Source of the DNA: Pseudoduganella namucuonensis
GTDB lineage: Bacteria > Pseudomonadota > Gammaproteobacteria > Burkholderiales > Burkholderiaceae_D
Reading direction: 5' to 3'
DNA length: 64,000 nucleotides
Assembly: GCF_900116645.1 (NCBI RefSeq)
Contig: NZ_FPBO01000033.1
Coordinates: 1-64,000, forward strand
The notes under the pieces were generated by a model. The model did no database searches. It was given only the letters and a program-made list of their open reading frames with translations, and was not told where the DNA came from. The first letter of the stretch is position 1, and each line of letters starts with the position of its first letter. A program made the translations under genes and the position numbers. Positions 42,236 to 51,138 of the stretch are shown here, in pieces.

Positions 42236-43577
42236 CGGATTCAAAATCTTGTTTGTCGAGGACGACCCGGCGGTGCGCAGCAGCGTCGCCGAAACGCTGG
42301 AGCTGGCCGGCTTCGCGGTGGCCTCCTTCGAGTCGGCCGAGCGCGCGCTGCCGCACATCGTGCCCGGCTTCGCCGGCATCGTCATCAGCGACGTGCGCCT
42401 GCCCAGGATGGACGGTTTCGGCCTGCTCGAGCGGGTCGGCGCGATCGACGCCACCATCCCCATGATCATGGTCACCGGCCACGGCGACGTGTCGATGGCG
42501 GTGCAGGCGATGCGCCTGGGCGCCTACGACTTCATCGAAAAACCCTTCGCCATGGAGCGCCTGGTCACCGTGGCGGGACGCGCCATGGAGAAGAGCGCGC
42601 TGCGCATCGAGGTGGACACGCTGCGCCGCCAGTTGCAGCACCAGGCCGGCATCGAGGCCACGCTGCTGGGCAACTCGCCGGCGATGCGGGAGGTGCGGCG
42701 CCAGATCATCAACCTGGCCGACACCTCGGCCGACGTGCTGGTGTTCGGCGAGACCGGCACCGGCAAGGAGGTGGTGGCGCGCTGCCTGCACGACCACAGC
42801 GTGCGCCGCCAGGCCAATTTCGTGGCCATCAATTGCGGCGGCCTGCCGGAGAACCTGTTCGAGAGCGAGATCTTCGGCCACGTGGCGGGCGCCTTCACCA
42901 ACGCCAGCAAGCGCCGCATAGGCAAGATCGAGCACGCCCACGGCGGCACCCTGCTGCTCGACGAGATCGAGAGCATGCCGATGGGCTTCCAGGTGAAGCT
43001 GCTGCGCGCGCTGCAGGAGCGCAAGATCGAGCGCCTGGGATCGAACGAGCAGGTGCCGGTGGACATCCGCATCGTGGCGGCCACCAAGTGCGACCTGAAG
43101 GAGCTGAGCGCGCAGCAGAAGTTCCGCGCCGACCTGTATTACCGGCTCAACGTCGCCACCTTGCTGCTGCCGCCGCTGCGCGACCGCCGCGAGGACATAC
43201 CCATGCTGTTCGAGCAGTTCCTGCTGCAGGCGGCGGCGCGCTACGGCCGCGCCGTGCCCGCGCTGCAGGCCGACACCGTGCGCGCGCTGATGGCGCGCGA
43301 CTGGCCGGGCAATGTGCGCGAGCTGCGCAACGCGGCCGACCGCTATGTGCTCGGCCTGCCCGGCGCGCAGGACGACGCGGCCGCCCCGCCGGCCACGCTG
43401 GCCCAGCAGATGGACATGATAGAGAAGTCGCTGATCGAGCAGGCCCTGAGGCAGCACCAGGGCCGCCCGCTGCCGGTGTGCGACGCGCTGGGCATCGGCA
43501 AGAAGACGCTGTACGACAAGCTGCACCGGCACGGCATCGCCATCGACGAGTACCGGCCGGCCGCCGGGGAGGCGTGA
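42228..43577 (+). CDS. DctD-like sigma54-dependent response regulator
   Basis: The 449-residue protein has a receiver (1-120, Asp55 in VISDVRLPRMDG), an AAA+ domain (about 145-375) with Walker A GETGTGKE (174-181), Walker B TLLLDEIESMP and arginine-finger region, and a Fis-type helix-turn-helix at the C-terminus (GRPLPVCDALGIGKKTLYDKLHRH). The sigma54-contact loop reads GAFTNA (221-226) and not the usual GAFTGA. It should activate RpoN promoters of transport genes when phosphorylated by the kinase upstream. Likely targets are gltIJKL, the porin or the MCP/gltI2 pair, but clear RpoN sites were not found. Confidence 0.88.
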   Translation: MFDGFKILFVEDDPAVRSSVAETLELAGFAVASFESAERALPHIVPGFAGIVISDVRLPRMDGFGLLERVGAIDATIPMIMVTGHGDVSMAVQAMRLGAYDFIEKPFAMERLVTVAGRAMEKSALRIEVDTLRRQLQHQAGIEATLLGNSPAMREVRRQIINLADTSADVLVFGETGTGKEVVARCLHDHSVRRQANFVAINCGGLPENLFESEIFGHVAGAFTNASKRRIGKIEHAHGGTLLLDEIESMPMGFQVKLLRALQERKIERLGSNEQVPVDIRIVAATKCDLKELSAQQKFRADLYYRLNVATLLLPPLRDRREDIPMLFEQFLLQAAARYGRAVPALQADTVRALMARDWPGNVRELRNAADRYVLGLPGAQDDAAAPPATLAQQMDMIEKSLIEQALRQHQGRPLPVCDALGIGKKTLYDKLHRHGIAIDEYRPAAGEA

Positions 43578-43593
43578 TCCCCGGCGGGGCCCG

Positions 43594-44514
43594 TCAGCGG
43601 TAGGCCGCCGGGTCGGCCGAGTCGGTGGGCGCGGACAGCAGTTTCTTCAGCGCCGGGCTCATCGGCAGGTTGAGCAGGATCTGCTTGGGCGGGATCGGCG
43701 TCAGGAACCACTTGCGGTAGAGTTGCGTGATCGCGCCCGAGCGGTACAGGCCGACGATGGCGTCGTCCACCAGCTTCTTGAAGACCGGGTCGTCCTTGCG
43801 CAGCACGATGCCGTAGGGCTCGACCGACATGTCGGCGTGGTAGATCAGGTAGTCCTGCGGATTGCGGGCGTCGGCCACCAGGCCGTAGAGCAGCGCGTCG
43901 TCCATCGCGAAGGCGGCGGCGCGGTCGGTCTCGAGCAGGTTGAAGGAATCGACGTTGTCCTTGGCGGTGATGACGCGCAGCTCCAGGCCCAGCGCGCGGT
44001 TCAGCTCCAGCAGGCCCTTGACCGGCGTGCCGCCGGCGGTGGACACCACGGTCTGCCCGCGCAGCTGCGCCAGCGAATTGAAGCCGTTGGCCTTTTTCGT
44101 CACCAGGCTGTTCGAGGCCACGAAGGTGGTCACGGAGAACGCCACCTCCCGCTGCCGCTCCACCGTGTTGGTGGTGCTGCCGCATTCCAGGTCGATGATG
44201 CCGTTGGCCACCAGCGCCATGCGGCTGGCCGACGTCGCCGGCCGGTACACCACCTCGATGTCGGGCTGCTTCAGCCGGGCGCGCACCGCGTCCACCACGT
44301 GCAGGCAGATGTCGATCGAATAACCGATCGGGCGCTGCTTGTCGAGATAGGAGAACGGTATCGACTTGTCGCGGAAGCCGATCGTGACCAGGCCCGTCTC
44401 CGCGATCTTCCTCAGCGTGGGCGACTCCTGCGCCGCCGCCTCGCGCGCCGCGGGCCCCAGCGCCAGCGCGGCGCACACCGATAACAAATGTATGATCTTC
44501 AGCTTCATTTTCAT
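43594..44514 (-). CDS. Second GltI-like periplasmic binding protein
   Basis: The 306-residue protein has a signal peptide ending REAAAQ. It shares the family blocks of the other GltI: VTIGFRDKSIPFSYLD, YSIDICLHVV, IDLECGSTTNT, VVSTAGGTPVKG, VEPYGIVLRKDD and WFLTPIPPKQILL. It should bind glutamate/aspartate or a close analogue. No permease or ATPase gene adjoins it. It starts 13 bp after the chemoreceptor stop, so the pair is probably co-transcribed, and it ends 16 bp from the convergent dctD-like gene. A role as an accessory ligand-presenting protein for the receptor or kinase is an inference; alternatively it feeds GltJKL. Confidence 0.9.
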   Translation of the reverse strand: MKMKLKIIHLLSVCAALALGPAAREAAAQESPTLRKIAETGLVTIGFRDKSIPFSYLDKQRPIGYSIDICLHVVDAVRARLKQPDIEVVYRPATSASRMALVANGIIDLECGSTTNTVERQREVAFSVTTFVASNSLVTKKANGFNSLAQLRGQTVVSTAGGTPVKGLLELNRALGLELRVITAKDNVDSFNLLETDRAAAFAMDDALLYGLVADARNPQDYLIYHADMSVEPYGIVLRKDDPVFKKLVDDAIVGLYRSGAITQLYRKWFLTPIPPKQILLNLPMSPALKKLLSAPTDSADPAAYR

Positions 44515-44527
44515 GCGCCATCCGTAC

Positions 44528-46192
44528 TCATTGTTGAAGGGCGGCCGCGGCCGCCCACGCGCCGGCCCCGCGCCGGTCCCCGGTTCGTGGCGCGGCGCGC
44601 GCCGGAGCCGGCCCGGATCCAGGCCCCGGCCCGGGCTCCGCCAGCCGGAACACGCTGATGGTGCGCGCCAGCGCCTGCGCCTGGTCCTGCAGGCTGTCCG
44701 CCGCCGCCGCGGCCTGTTCGACCAGGGCGGCGTTTTGCTGCGTCATGCCGTCTATCCGCGTGACCACCTGGTTGACCTCCCCGATGCCGCGGCTTTGCCG
44801 CGCGCTGGCCTCGGAGATGTCGCGCATGATGTCGGCCACCGCGCGCACCGAGCCGACGATGTCGTCCATCGCCAGGCCGGCGTCGTCGACCAGCCTGCCG
44901 CCACGGTCCACCTGGCGCACCGAGTCGTCGATCAAGGCCTTGATCTCCCTGGCCGCCTCGGCGCTGCGCTGGGCCAGGCCGCGCACCTCGCCCGCCACCA
45001 CCGCGAAGCCCCTGCCCTGCGCCCCCGCGCGGGCCGCCTCCACCGCCGCGTTCAACGCCAGCAGGTTGGTCTGGAAGGCGATGCCGTCGATGACGCCGAT
45101 GATGTCGGCCATGCGGCGCGAGCACAGCCTGATCGCGCTCATGGTCTCGATCACCTCCGCCACCACCCGCCCGCCCTTGAGCGCCAGCGCCGAGGCGCCC
45201 AGCGCCAGCTCGTTGGCGCGCCCGGCGTGCCCGGCGTTCTGGCCGACCATGCCGGTCAGGCCGGCCATCGACCCGGCGGCCGCCTCCAGCGCGCCGGCCT
45301 GCTCGGCCGTGCGGGCAGACAGGTCGGCGTTGCCCATCGCGATCTCGCGCGAGGCGACGGCGATGGTCTCGCCGCCGTCCCTGATCTGGCGCACCGCCTC
45401 GGCCAGCTGGCGCCGCATCGCCTCCAGTGAACGCAGCAGCTGTCCGGCCTCGTCGACCGCATTGTCGCCGGAGCGCGCGCCCACGTCCAGTGTCAGGTCG
45501 CCCCGGGCGATGGCGTCGGCCACGCGGCCGGCGTGTCCCAGCGGCCGGGTGATGCCGCGGGTGATGGCCCAGGCCGTCGCCACGCCCAGCGCCGCCGCCA
45601 GGCAGCCGATCGCCAGCATGCCCGCCATGGCGGACCGGTAATGCAGGCGCGAGGCCTCGGCCGCCTCCCTCATGGCCGCCAACTGGTGGTCGGCCAGCGC
45701 CGCCAGCGCCGCCATCCATTGCTGGTGCGGGCCGGCCAGGTCCTTCAGCAGCAGCGCCGCGTCGAAGTAATTGCCGGCCGCGGCATGGTCCTGGAACTTG
45801 CGCAGCAGCGGGAACAGCACCGCCTGGCGCGCGTCCACCTGGTCCAGCAGCGCCCGCGCCCGGGGCGTGGCGGCCAGGCGCCGCACGGCCTGCGCCGCCC
45901 GCGTGTAGCCGGCCAGCGTGGCGGCCAGCTGCGCGCCCTCCTGCGCCGCCTCGGCCGTGTCGGTGGGCGCGCTCAGCTTGCGCAGCGTCAGCGCCAGCGA
46001 GCCGCCGGCCTCGCGCATGCCGGTGGCGTGGTTCAGGCCCGCCACCTTGTCGTTGACGATGATGTCGGTCAGTGTCTGCATCTGGCTCATCCGCCAAAGT
46101 CCCAGCCCCAGCAGGGCGATGGCACACAGCAGTATGACACCGAAACCCAGGGCCAGGCGCCCCCCTATCCTCAAATTCGTCAACCCGGACAT
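44528..46192 (-). CDS. Methyl-accepting chemotaxis protein
   Basis: The 554-residue protein is read from MSGLTNLRIGGRLALGFG, with GGGGAGCGGATC upstream; an earlier frame start is rejected. It has TM1 (about 10-30), a four-helix-bundle-like periplasmic domain (about 31-188), TM2 (about 190-212), a HAMP and a signalling domain with the tip VIDGIAFQTNLLALNAAVEAARAG and GEVRGLAQRSAEAAREIKALI. It signals ligand gradients to CheA. Co-transcription with a GltI-like binding protein and linkage to a DctB/D-like pair make acidic amino acids a candidate attractant. The C-terminal ~30 residues are a Gly/Pro/Ala/Arg-rich tail. Confidence 0.9.
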   Translation of the reverse strand: MSGLTNLRIGGRLALGFGVILLCAIALLGLGLWRMSQMQTLTDIIVNDKVAGLNHATGMREAGGSLALTLRKLSAPTDTAEAAQEGAQLAATLAGYTRAAQAVRRLAATPRARALLDQVDARQAVLFPLLRKFQDHAAAGNYFDAALLLKDLAGPHQQWMAALAALADHQLAAMREAAEASRLHYRSAMAGMLAIGCLAAALGVATAWAITRGITRPLGHAGRVADAIARGDLTLDVGARSGDNAVDEAGQLLRSLEAMRRQLAEAVRQIRDGGETIAVASREIAMGNADLSARTAEQAGALEAAAGSMAGLTGMVGQNAGHAGRANELALGASALALKGGRVVAEVIETMSAIRLCSRRMADIIGVIDGIAFQTNLLALNAAVEAARAGAQGRGFAVVAGEVRGLAQRSAEAAREIKALIDDSVRQVDRGGRLVDDAGLAMDDIVGSVRAVADIMRDISEASARQSRGIGEVNQVVTRIDGMTQQNAALVEQAAAAADSLQDQAQALARTISVFRLAEPGPGPGSGPAPARAAPRTGDRRGAGAWAAAAALQQ

Positions 46193-46277
46193 GATCCGCT
46201 CCCCGCTAAAGGCGCCAGCCGGGCCTGCACCGGCAAATGCCCCATCATCGCAAACGCGGGCCGGGACGGCCACGCGT

Positions 46278-46292
46278 ATGCAATATTTGCAT
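46278..46292. promoter_or_regulatory. 15-bp palindrome upstream of the chemoreceptor
   Basis: ATGCAATATTTGCAT has 6-bp arms (ATGCAA/TTGCAT) around a 3-base centre, 86 bp upstream of the receptor ATG in the gap after the APC permease gene. It is AT-rich in a GC-rich setting and looks like a dimeric regulator site; the regulator is unknown. Confidence 0.35.
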
Positions 46293-46310
46293 GTCCGGGG
46301 GCCGTCCGCG

Positions 46311-47720
46311 CTACACCCGGTCCGGCCGGTCCGGCCGCAGCACGGCGTTGCGGCGCGAATAGCCGAAGTACACGGCCAGTCCGATCGCCAGCCAGACGCC
46401 GAAGGCGATCCACGTCGTGCGGCCGAGGAAGGTCATCAGGGCCACGCAGAACAGGATGGCCAGCACCGGAACCGCGGGCACGCCCGGGCAGCGGAAGGCG
46501 CGGGGCAGGTCGGGCCGGCGCTTGCGCAGCACCAGCACCGCCACCGACACCAGGCAGAACGCGGCCAGCGTGCCGATGTTGATCAGCTCGGCCAGCACGT
46601 CCAGCGGGACCAGCGCGGCGATCAGCCCGAACACCAGTCCCACCACCCAGGTCGCGAAGAACGGCGTGCCCAGCCTCGGATGCAAGGTCGACAGGCGCGC
46701 CGGCAGCAGGCCGTCGCGCGACATGGCGAAGATGACGCGCGTCTGGCCGTAGGTCATGACCAGGATCACGGTGGTCATGCCGAGGATGGCGCCGAGGTCG
46801 ACGAAGCCGGCCACCCAGTCCTCCCGCGCGAACTGCAGCGCCAGCGACACCGGGTGGTCGACCCCGGCGAAGCGCCGGAACGGCACGATGCCCGTCATGA
46901 CCGCCGACACCACCACGTACAGGACGGCGCACACGGCCAGCGAGCCGATGATGCCGATCGGCAGGTCGCGCTCGGGGCGCTTGACCTCCTCCGCCGCCGA
47001 CGTCACGGCGTCGAAGCCGATGAAGGCGAAGAACACCAGCGCCGCCGCGCTCATGGTCCCGCCCATCCCGAACGGCATGAAGGGCCGCCAGTTGGCCGGC
47101 TCGACATGGCGCGCGCCGACCGCGATGAACAGCAGGATCACGGCTATCTTGATGGCCACCATGACGCTGTTCACGCGCGCCGACTCGCGCACGCCCCAGG
47201 ACAGCATCGCCGTCAGCGCCAGCATGATCAGCAGCGCCGGCAGGTTGAGCAGCGTGCGCACGCCGGGCACCGCGCCCGGCGCGGCCGTCAGTTCGGCCGG
47301 CAGGCGCAGGCCGAAGCCGCCGATCAGGGACTGGAAATAGCCGGACCAGCCGACCGACACGGCCGACGTGGCCAGGCCGTATTCGAGCAGCAGGTCCCAG
47401 CCTATCATCCACGCCGCCAGCTCGCCCAGGGTGGCGTAGGTGTAGGTGTAGATGGAGCCGGCCACCGGCACCGTCGAGGCGAATTCGGCGTAGCACAGGG
47501 CCGCGAAGGCGCAGGCCAGCGCCGCGATCACGAACGACAGGGTGAGCGCCGGCCCGGCGGTCAGCGCGCCGGTGCCGGTCAGCACGAAGATGCCGGTGCC
47601 GACGATGGCGCCGATGCCCATCAGGACCAGGTCCACCGGCCCCAATACCTTTTTCAATCCACCGGCGGCGCGGCTTTGCGCCACCATGTGGTCCAGATTC
47701 TTGGTGCGGAACAGGCTCAT
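46311..47720 (-). CDS. APC-family amino acid permease
   Basis: The 469-residue protein has about 12 transmembrane helices. It begins LGPVDLVLMGIGAIVGTGIFVLTG, the glycine-rich first helix of APC carriers, followed by GPALTLSFVIAALACAFAALCYAEFASTVPVAGSIYTYTYATLGEL, and has FFAFIGFDAVTSAAEEVKRPERDLPIGI (helix 6 and the E-E-V-K-R-P motif). This resembles cationic amino acid and YfnA-type transporters. It lies 48 bp downstream of a TonB receptor gene on the same strand and may be co-transcribed with it. The substrate cannot be read from the sequence. Confidence 0.88.
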   Translation of the reverse strand: MSLFRTKNLDHMVAQSRAAGGLKKVLGPVDLVLMGIGAIVGTGIFVLTGTGALTAGPALTLSFVIAALACAFAALCYAEFASTVPVAGSIYTYTYATLGELAAWMIGWDLLLEYGLATSAVSVGWSGYFQSLIGGFGLRLPAELTAAPGAVPGVRTLLNLPALLIMLALTAMLSWGVRESARVNSVMVAIKIAVILLFIAVGARHVEPANWRPFMPFGMGGTMSAAALVFFAFIGFDAVTSAAEEVKRPERDLPIGIIGSLAVCAVLYVVVSAVMTGIVPFRRFAGVDHPVSLALQFAREDWVAGFVDLGAILGMTTVILVMTYGQTRVIFAMSRDGLLPARLSTLHPRLGTPFFATWVVGLVFGLIAALVPLDVLAELINIGTLAAFCLVSVAVLVLRKRRPDLPRAFRCPGVPAVPVLAILFCVALMTFLGRTTWIAFGVWLAIGLAVYFGYSRRNAVLRPDRPDRV

Positions 47721-47768
47721 TTTTCAATCCCCATGCGGTTGCGGCGGTCGGTCGGGCGCATTCGCCGC

Positions 47769-50252
47769 TCAGAACGCGGTGTCGAAGCGGGCGTACATCG
47801 AGCGGCCGTTGACGCCTGTCGGGCAGGTTTCCCAGCAGTGCGTGAAGCCCAGTTGCGGGAAGGGGAAGGCCTTGCTCTTGTCCCACTCGGTCGGATAGGT
47901 GTCGAACAGGTTGCTCACGCCGAAGGCCACGCTGCTCTTCTTGCTGAAGCTGTAGCGCAGCGAGGTGTCGACCACCCACTTCGCCTCCCAGGTCTGCACG
48001 TAGGGGTTGGTGAAGTAGCCGGCCTTGACGGCGCCGAAGTAGTTGGCGCGCGCGTTGACGTTCCAGGCGCCGGCGCTGACGTCGGCGGCCAGCACGTGGT
48101 GCTGGCGCGGCTGGCCGTGCTCGATCAGCAGCACCTGCATGTCGTCGAGCATGCGCTCGCTGGAAATGACCGGCGATTGCGAATGGCGCTTCGTCACGGA
48201 CGTGCGGTTGAAGCCCAGCTGGCCCGACAGGACCACGGTGGCCGCCGCCAGCCTGCTGGTGTGCTCGGCCACGATGTCCAGGCCCTTGGTGCTGGTGTCG
48301 ACCGCGTTGGTGAAGAACTGCGCCTGGCCCACGCCCAGCGGGTCGAGGATGCGGCGGATCGGGCAGTTCGACAGCGCGGCGTCGCAGCCGGCCGCCGCCT
48401 CCGGCGTGATCTCGCTCGAGAACACGATGCGGTCCTTGATGTCGACGCGGTACAGGTCAGCCGTGAGCGACATGTTCTTCGCCGGGCGCAGCACCAGGCC
48501 CACGCTGCCGCTCCTGGAGGTCTCCTGCTTCAGCGGGGCGATGCCGAAGGCCTGGGTGACGGCGCTGCCCTGGCGCGCGGTGAGCGTCTCGGTCAGCCGG
48601 CCGGCGCCGTCCAGGCTGGTCGACACCGAGCTGTAGAACTCCTGCTGCACACTGGGCGCGCGGAAGCCGGTGGAGACGCTGCCGCGCAGGCCCAGCGTGG
48701 GCGCCGGGTCGTAGCGCAGCGACAGCTTGCCGGTGGTGGTGGCGCCGAAGTCCGAATAGCGCTCGTGGCGCGCGGCCGCCGCCACCAGCAGTTGCGGCGT
48801 CAGGTTGTGCTCCACGTCCGCGTACAGCGCGATGTTGTGGCGCCCGTCGTCCACGGCGGTGGCCGGCGTGTAGCCGGGGAAGCCCTGGGTGCCGGCGGCG
48901 GCGCGGCCGCCGTTCTGGTCCAGGATGACGATGGCCGGGTTGTTGGTCCGGCCGTACTGGTAGGACACGGGGTCGCCGGCGTCGATGCGGTAGTTGTCGG
49001 CGCGGTACTCGAAGCCGGTGGCGAAGGCGAACTTGCGGCCGCCCAGTTCGACCGGGCCGCGCAGGTCGGCGTTGAAGGTGGTCTGGTCGAACTTCAGCCC
49101 GCCCGTGTAGGCCGACGTGGGCGACTCGGCGTGGATGCCGCCGCCGGGCTTGGGCTCGTACCAGTAGCTGATGTTGATGGTGTTGCGCTCGCGGTAGTCG
49201 AAGCCGCTGGCGCCGTGATTGATCGACACGTCGGCCTTCCAGTCGTTGGCCAGGTCGCGCCGGTAGCCGACGGCGAAGGACGCGTCGCGGATGTCGGTGA
49301 CGATGTTGGGCAGGAAGCCGTTCGGATAGACGGCCGGCACGGTGCGGCCGTCGCCGGCCGAACGGAAGAAGCCGAACGAGTCGCCGCGGCGCTTGGACAC
49401 GCCGCCGAAGGCGTACAGCTCGCCGGCCTGGTCCAGCGGCAGCGCCGCGTTCCACCAGAGGTAGGCGTCCTTTGTGTTGGAGTCGCCGATGTGCTGGGTC
49501 ACGCGCGGCGGGTCGACGCGCAGCGAGTCCGGGCCGGCGCGGTTGGTCTCGCCGCGCTTGCGCGCCTCCAGCGACAGGTTGAGGTAGCCGCCGTCGCCGA
49601 TCGTCCAGCCGCGGTTGACGCTGGCCGAGACGACGCGGCCGTCGCCCTCCGAGGTCTGGCCCACGTCGCCCGACAGTTGGGTCTCGCCGGTCTGCGACTT
49701 GAGCACGATGTTGATCACGCCGGCGATCGCGTCCGAACCGTATTGGGCGGCGGCGCCGTCGCGCAGCACCTCGATGTGGTGGATGGCCGACAGCGGGATG
49801 GCGTTGATGTCGGTGCCGGCCGAGCCGCGGCCGATGGTTTGCTGCACGTTGAGCAGGGCCTGCTGGTGGCGGCGCTTGCCGTTCACCAGCACCAGCAGCT
49901 GGTCCGGCCCGAGCGAGCGCAGCGTGGCCGGGCGGATGCTGTCGGTGCCGTCGCTGACGAAGGTGGTGGAGAAGTTGAACGACGGATCCAGCGTCTGCAG
50001 CAGCTTGCCCAGCTCCAGCGGGCCGGCGTTCTGCATGTCCTTCATGCCGATCAGGCCGACCGGGGCGGCGGTGTCGAGCGCCGTCTTGGCGGCGGAGCGG
50101 GAACCAACGACGACGACTTTGTCCGCGATGCCCTCGTCGGCCTGCTGCGCGCGCGCCGGCTGCAGCGCCAGCAGCAAGGCGCCCGCGAGCAGGGACAACT
50201 GGTATGGGACGCGCGGATGTGGCTTGGCGATGCGGATCTCGATTGCGTTCAT
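47769..50252 (-). CDS. TonB-dependent outer-membrane receptor, Fur-controlled
   Basis: The 827-residue protein has a signal peptide ending LQPARA|QQ, a TonB-box-like segment DKVVVVGSRS, a plug with LRSLGPDQLLVLVNGKRRH, EVLRDGAAAQYGSDAIAGVINIVLKS and a barrel with VSTGFRAPSVQQEFYSS, ending in MYARFDTAF. The plug/barrel style is that of siderophore and haem receptors as well as of generic ones. A 19-bp palindrome typical of Fur boxes lies about 90 bp upstream, so an iron source is the favoured substrate. The C-terminal Cys pair region (THCWETCPTG) is unusual. The APC permease gene follows 48 bp downstream. Confidence 0.9.
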   Translation of the reverse strand: MNAIEIRIAKPHPRVPYQLSLLAGALLLALQPARAQQADEGIADKVVVVGSRSAAKTALDTAAPVGLIGMKDMQNAGPLELGKLLQTLDPSFNFSTTFVSDGTDSIRPATLRSLGPDQLLVLVNGKRRHQQALLNVQQTIGRGSAGTDINAIPLSAIHHIEVLRDGAAAQYGSDAIAGVINIVLKSQTGETQLSGDVGQTSEGDGRVVSASVNRGWTIGDGGYLNLSLEARKRGETNRAGPDSLRVDPPRVTQHIGDSNTKDAYLWWNAALPLDQAGELYAFGGVSKRRGDSFGFFRSAGDGRTVPAVYPNGFLPNIVTDIRDASFAVGYRRDLANDWKADVSINHGASGFDYRERNTINISYWYEPKPGGGIHAESPTSAYTGGLKFDQTTFNADLRGPVELGGRKFAFATGFEYRADNYRIDAGDPVSYQYGRTNNPAIVILDQNGGRAAAGTQGFPGYTPATAVDDGRHNIALYADVEHNLTPQLLVAAAARHERYSDFGATTTGKLSLRYDPAPTLGLRGSVSTGFRAPSVQQEFYSSVSTSLDGAGRLTETLTARQGSAVTQAFGIAPLKQETSRSGSVGLVLRPAKNMSLTADLYRVDIKDRIVFSSEITPEAAAGCDAALSNCPIRRILDPLGVGQAQFFTNAVDTSTKGLDIVAEHTSRLAAATVVLSGQLGFNRTSVTKRHSQSPVISSERMLDDMQVLLIEHGQPRQHHVLAADVSAGAWNVNARANYFGAVKAGYFTNPYVQTWEAKWVVDTSLRYSFSKKSSVAFGVSNLFDTYPTEWDKSKAFPFPQLGFTHCWETCPTGVNGRSMYARFDTAF

Positions 50253-50340
50253 GGAATGATCTCTCTTGCGTTAAAAATGGAAATTTATTCTCGTTTTAGC
50301 GGTTGCCGCGTCGCGTCCCCGCCCCAATGTGTTCAACAGC

Positions 50341-50359
50341 GCGAATAATGATAATTCGC
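50341..50359. promoter_or_regulatory. Fur box between TonB receptor and msrA
   Basis: GCGAATAATGATAATTCGC is a near-perfect 19-bp palindrome with the A-A-T-G-A-T-A-A-T core of Fur sites. It lies 89 bp upstream of the receptor ATG and 165 bp upstream of msrA. A weaker partial match (AAAATGAGAATTGG) follows at about 50400. Confidence 0.7.
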
Positions 50360-50523
50360 AACATCGGCAAAATTATTCCTAAATGCACCCAATTACGGTC
50401 AAAATGAGAATTGGCTGTTTCGATTTTCCAGCGATTTCGCCAAAATCATTTCCGCCGTTGCGTTTCGGCGCAAAGGCCGCATGTATGGCGGACCGCGCAC
50501 CAACATCGAGAAGGGGAATACAT

Positions 50524-51030
50524 ATGAGCACCAGCACCGACACCGCCATCCTCGCCGGGGGCTGCTTCTGGGGCATGCAGGACCTGCTGCGGCGCCGTCC
50601 CGGCGTGCTCCGCACGCGCGTCGGCTACACCGGCGGCGACGTGCCGAACGCCACTTACCGCGACCACGGCACCCACGCCGAGGCGATCGAGATCGTGTTC
50701 GATCCGGCGGTGGTCAGCTACCGCGAGATCCTGGCGTTCTTCTTCCAGATCCACGACCCGACCACGCCCAACCGCCAGGGCAACGACCGCGGCGCCAGCT
50801 ACCGCTCGGCCATCTTCCACACCGGCGAGGCGCAGCGGCGCGTGGCCGAGGAGACCATCGCCGACGTCGACGCGTCCGGCCTGTGGCCGGGCAAGGTGGT
50901 GACGGAACTGGCGCCGGCCGGGCCGTTCTGGGAGGCGGAACCCGAACACCAGGACTACCTGGAACGCCAGCCCAACGGCTACACCTGCCACTTCGTCCGT
51001 CCGGGCTGGACGCTGCCGGCGCGGAACTGA
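50524..51030 (+). CDS. msrA: Peptide-methionine (S)-S-oxide reductase
   Basis: The 168-residue protein has the catalytic signature GGCFWGMQDLL (Cys14), the RVGYTGGDVPNATYRD block, HAEAIEIVFDP, FFQIHDPTTPNRQGNDRG and YRSAIFH, which are all canonical MsrA elements. It reduces methionine-S-sulfoxide in proteins using thioredoxin. Only one other Cys is near the C-terminus (YTCHF), so the resolving step may use it. The start (ATG 50524) has AGAAGGGG upstream; an open frame further upstream has no start. No signal peptide, so it is cytosolic. Its divergent placement from a Fur-controlled receptor suggests a stress link. Confidence 0.95.
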   Translation: MSTSTDTAILAGGCFWGMQDLLRRRPGVLRTRVGYTGGDVPNATYRDHGTHAEAIEIVFDPAVVSYREILAFFFQIHDPTTPNRQGNDRGASYRSAIFHTGEAQRRVAEETIADVDASGLWPGKVVTELAPAGPFWEAEPEHQDYLERQPNGYTCHFVRPGWTLPARN

Positions 51031-51138
51031 TACCCGGTTCGATATCGGTAAGGCCAAAAATATCATTGGAGCGTACTCGGATCTCGCCGTACCATCGCGG
51101 CGCGACCCCGCATCAAAATGACAAGATGGAGATTCAAG

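Noticed and set aside
45918..50348. A continuous open frame of about 1476 codons on the plus strand
   Set aside because: It lies antisense to the chemoreceptor, permease and TonB receptor genes, is rich in His/Gln/Arg as expected for reverse-strand GC-rich codons, and has no recognisable domain. The opposite-strand genes have clear family motifs.
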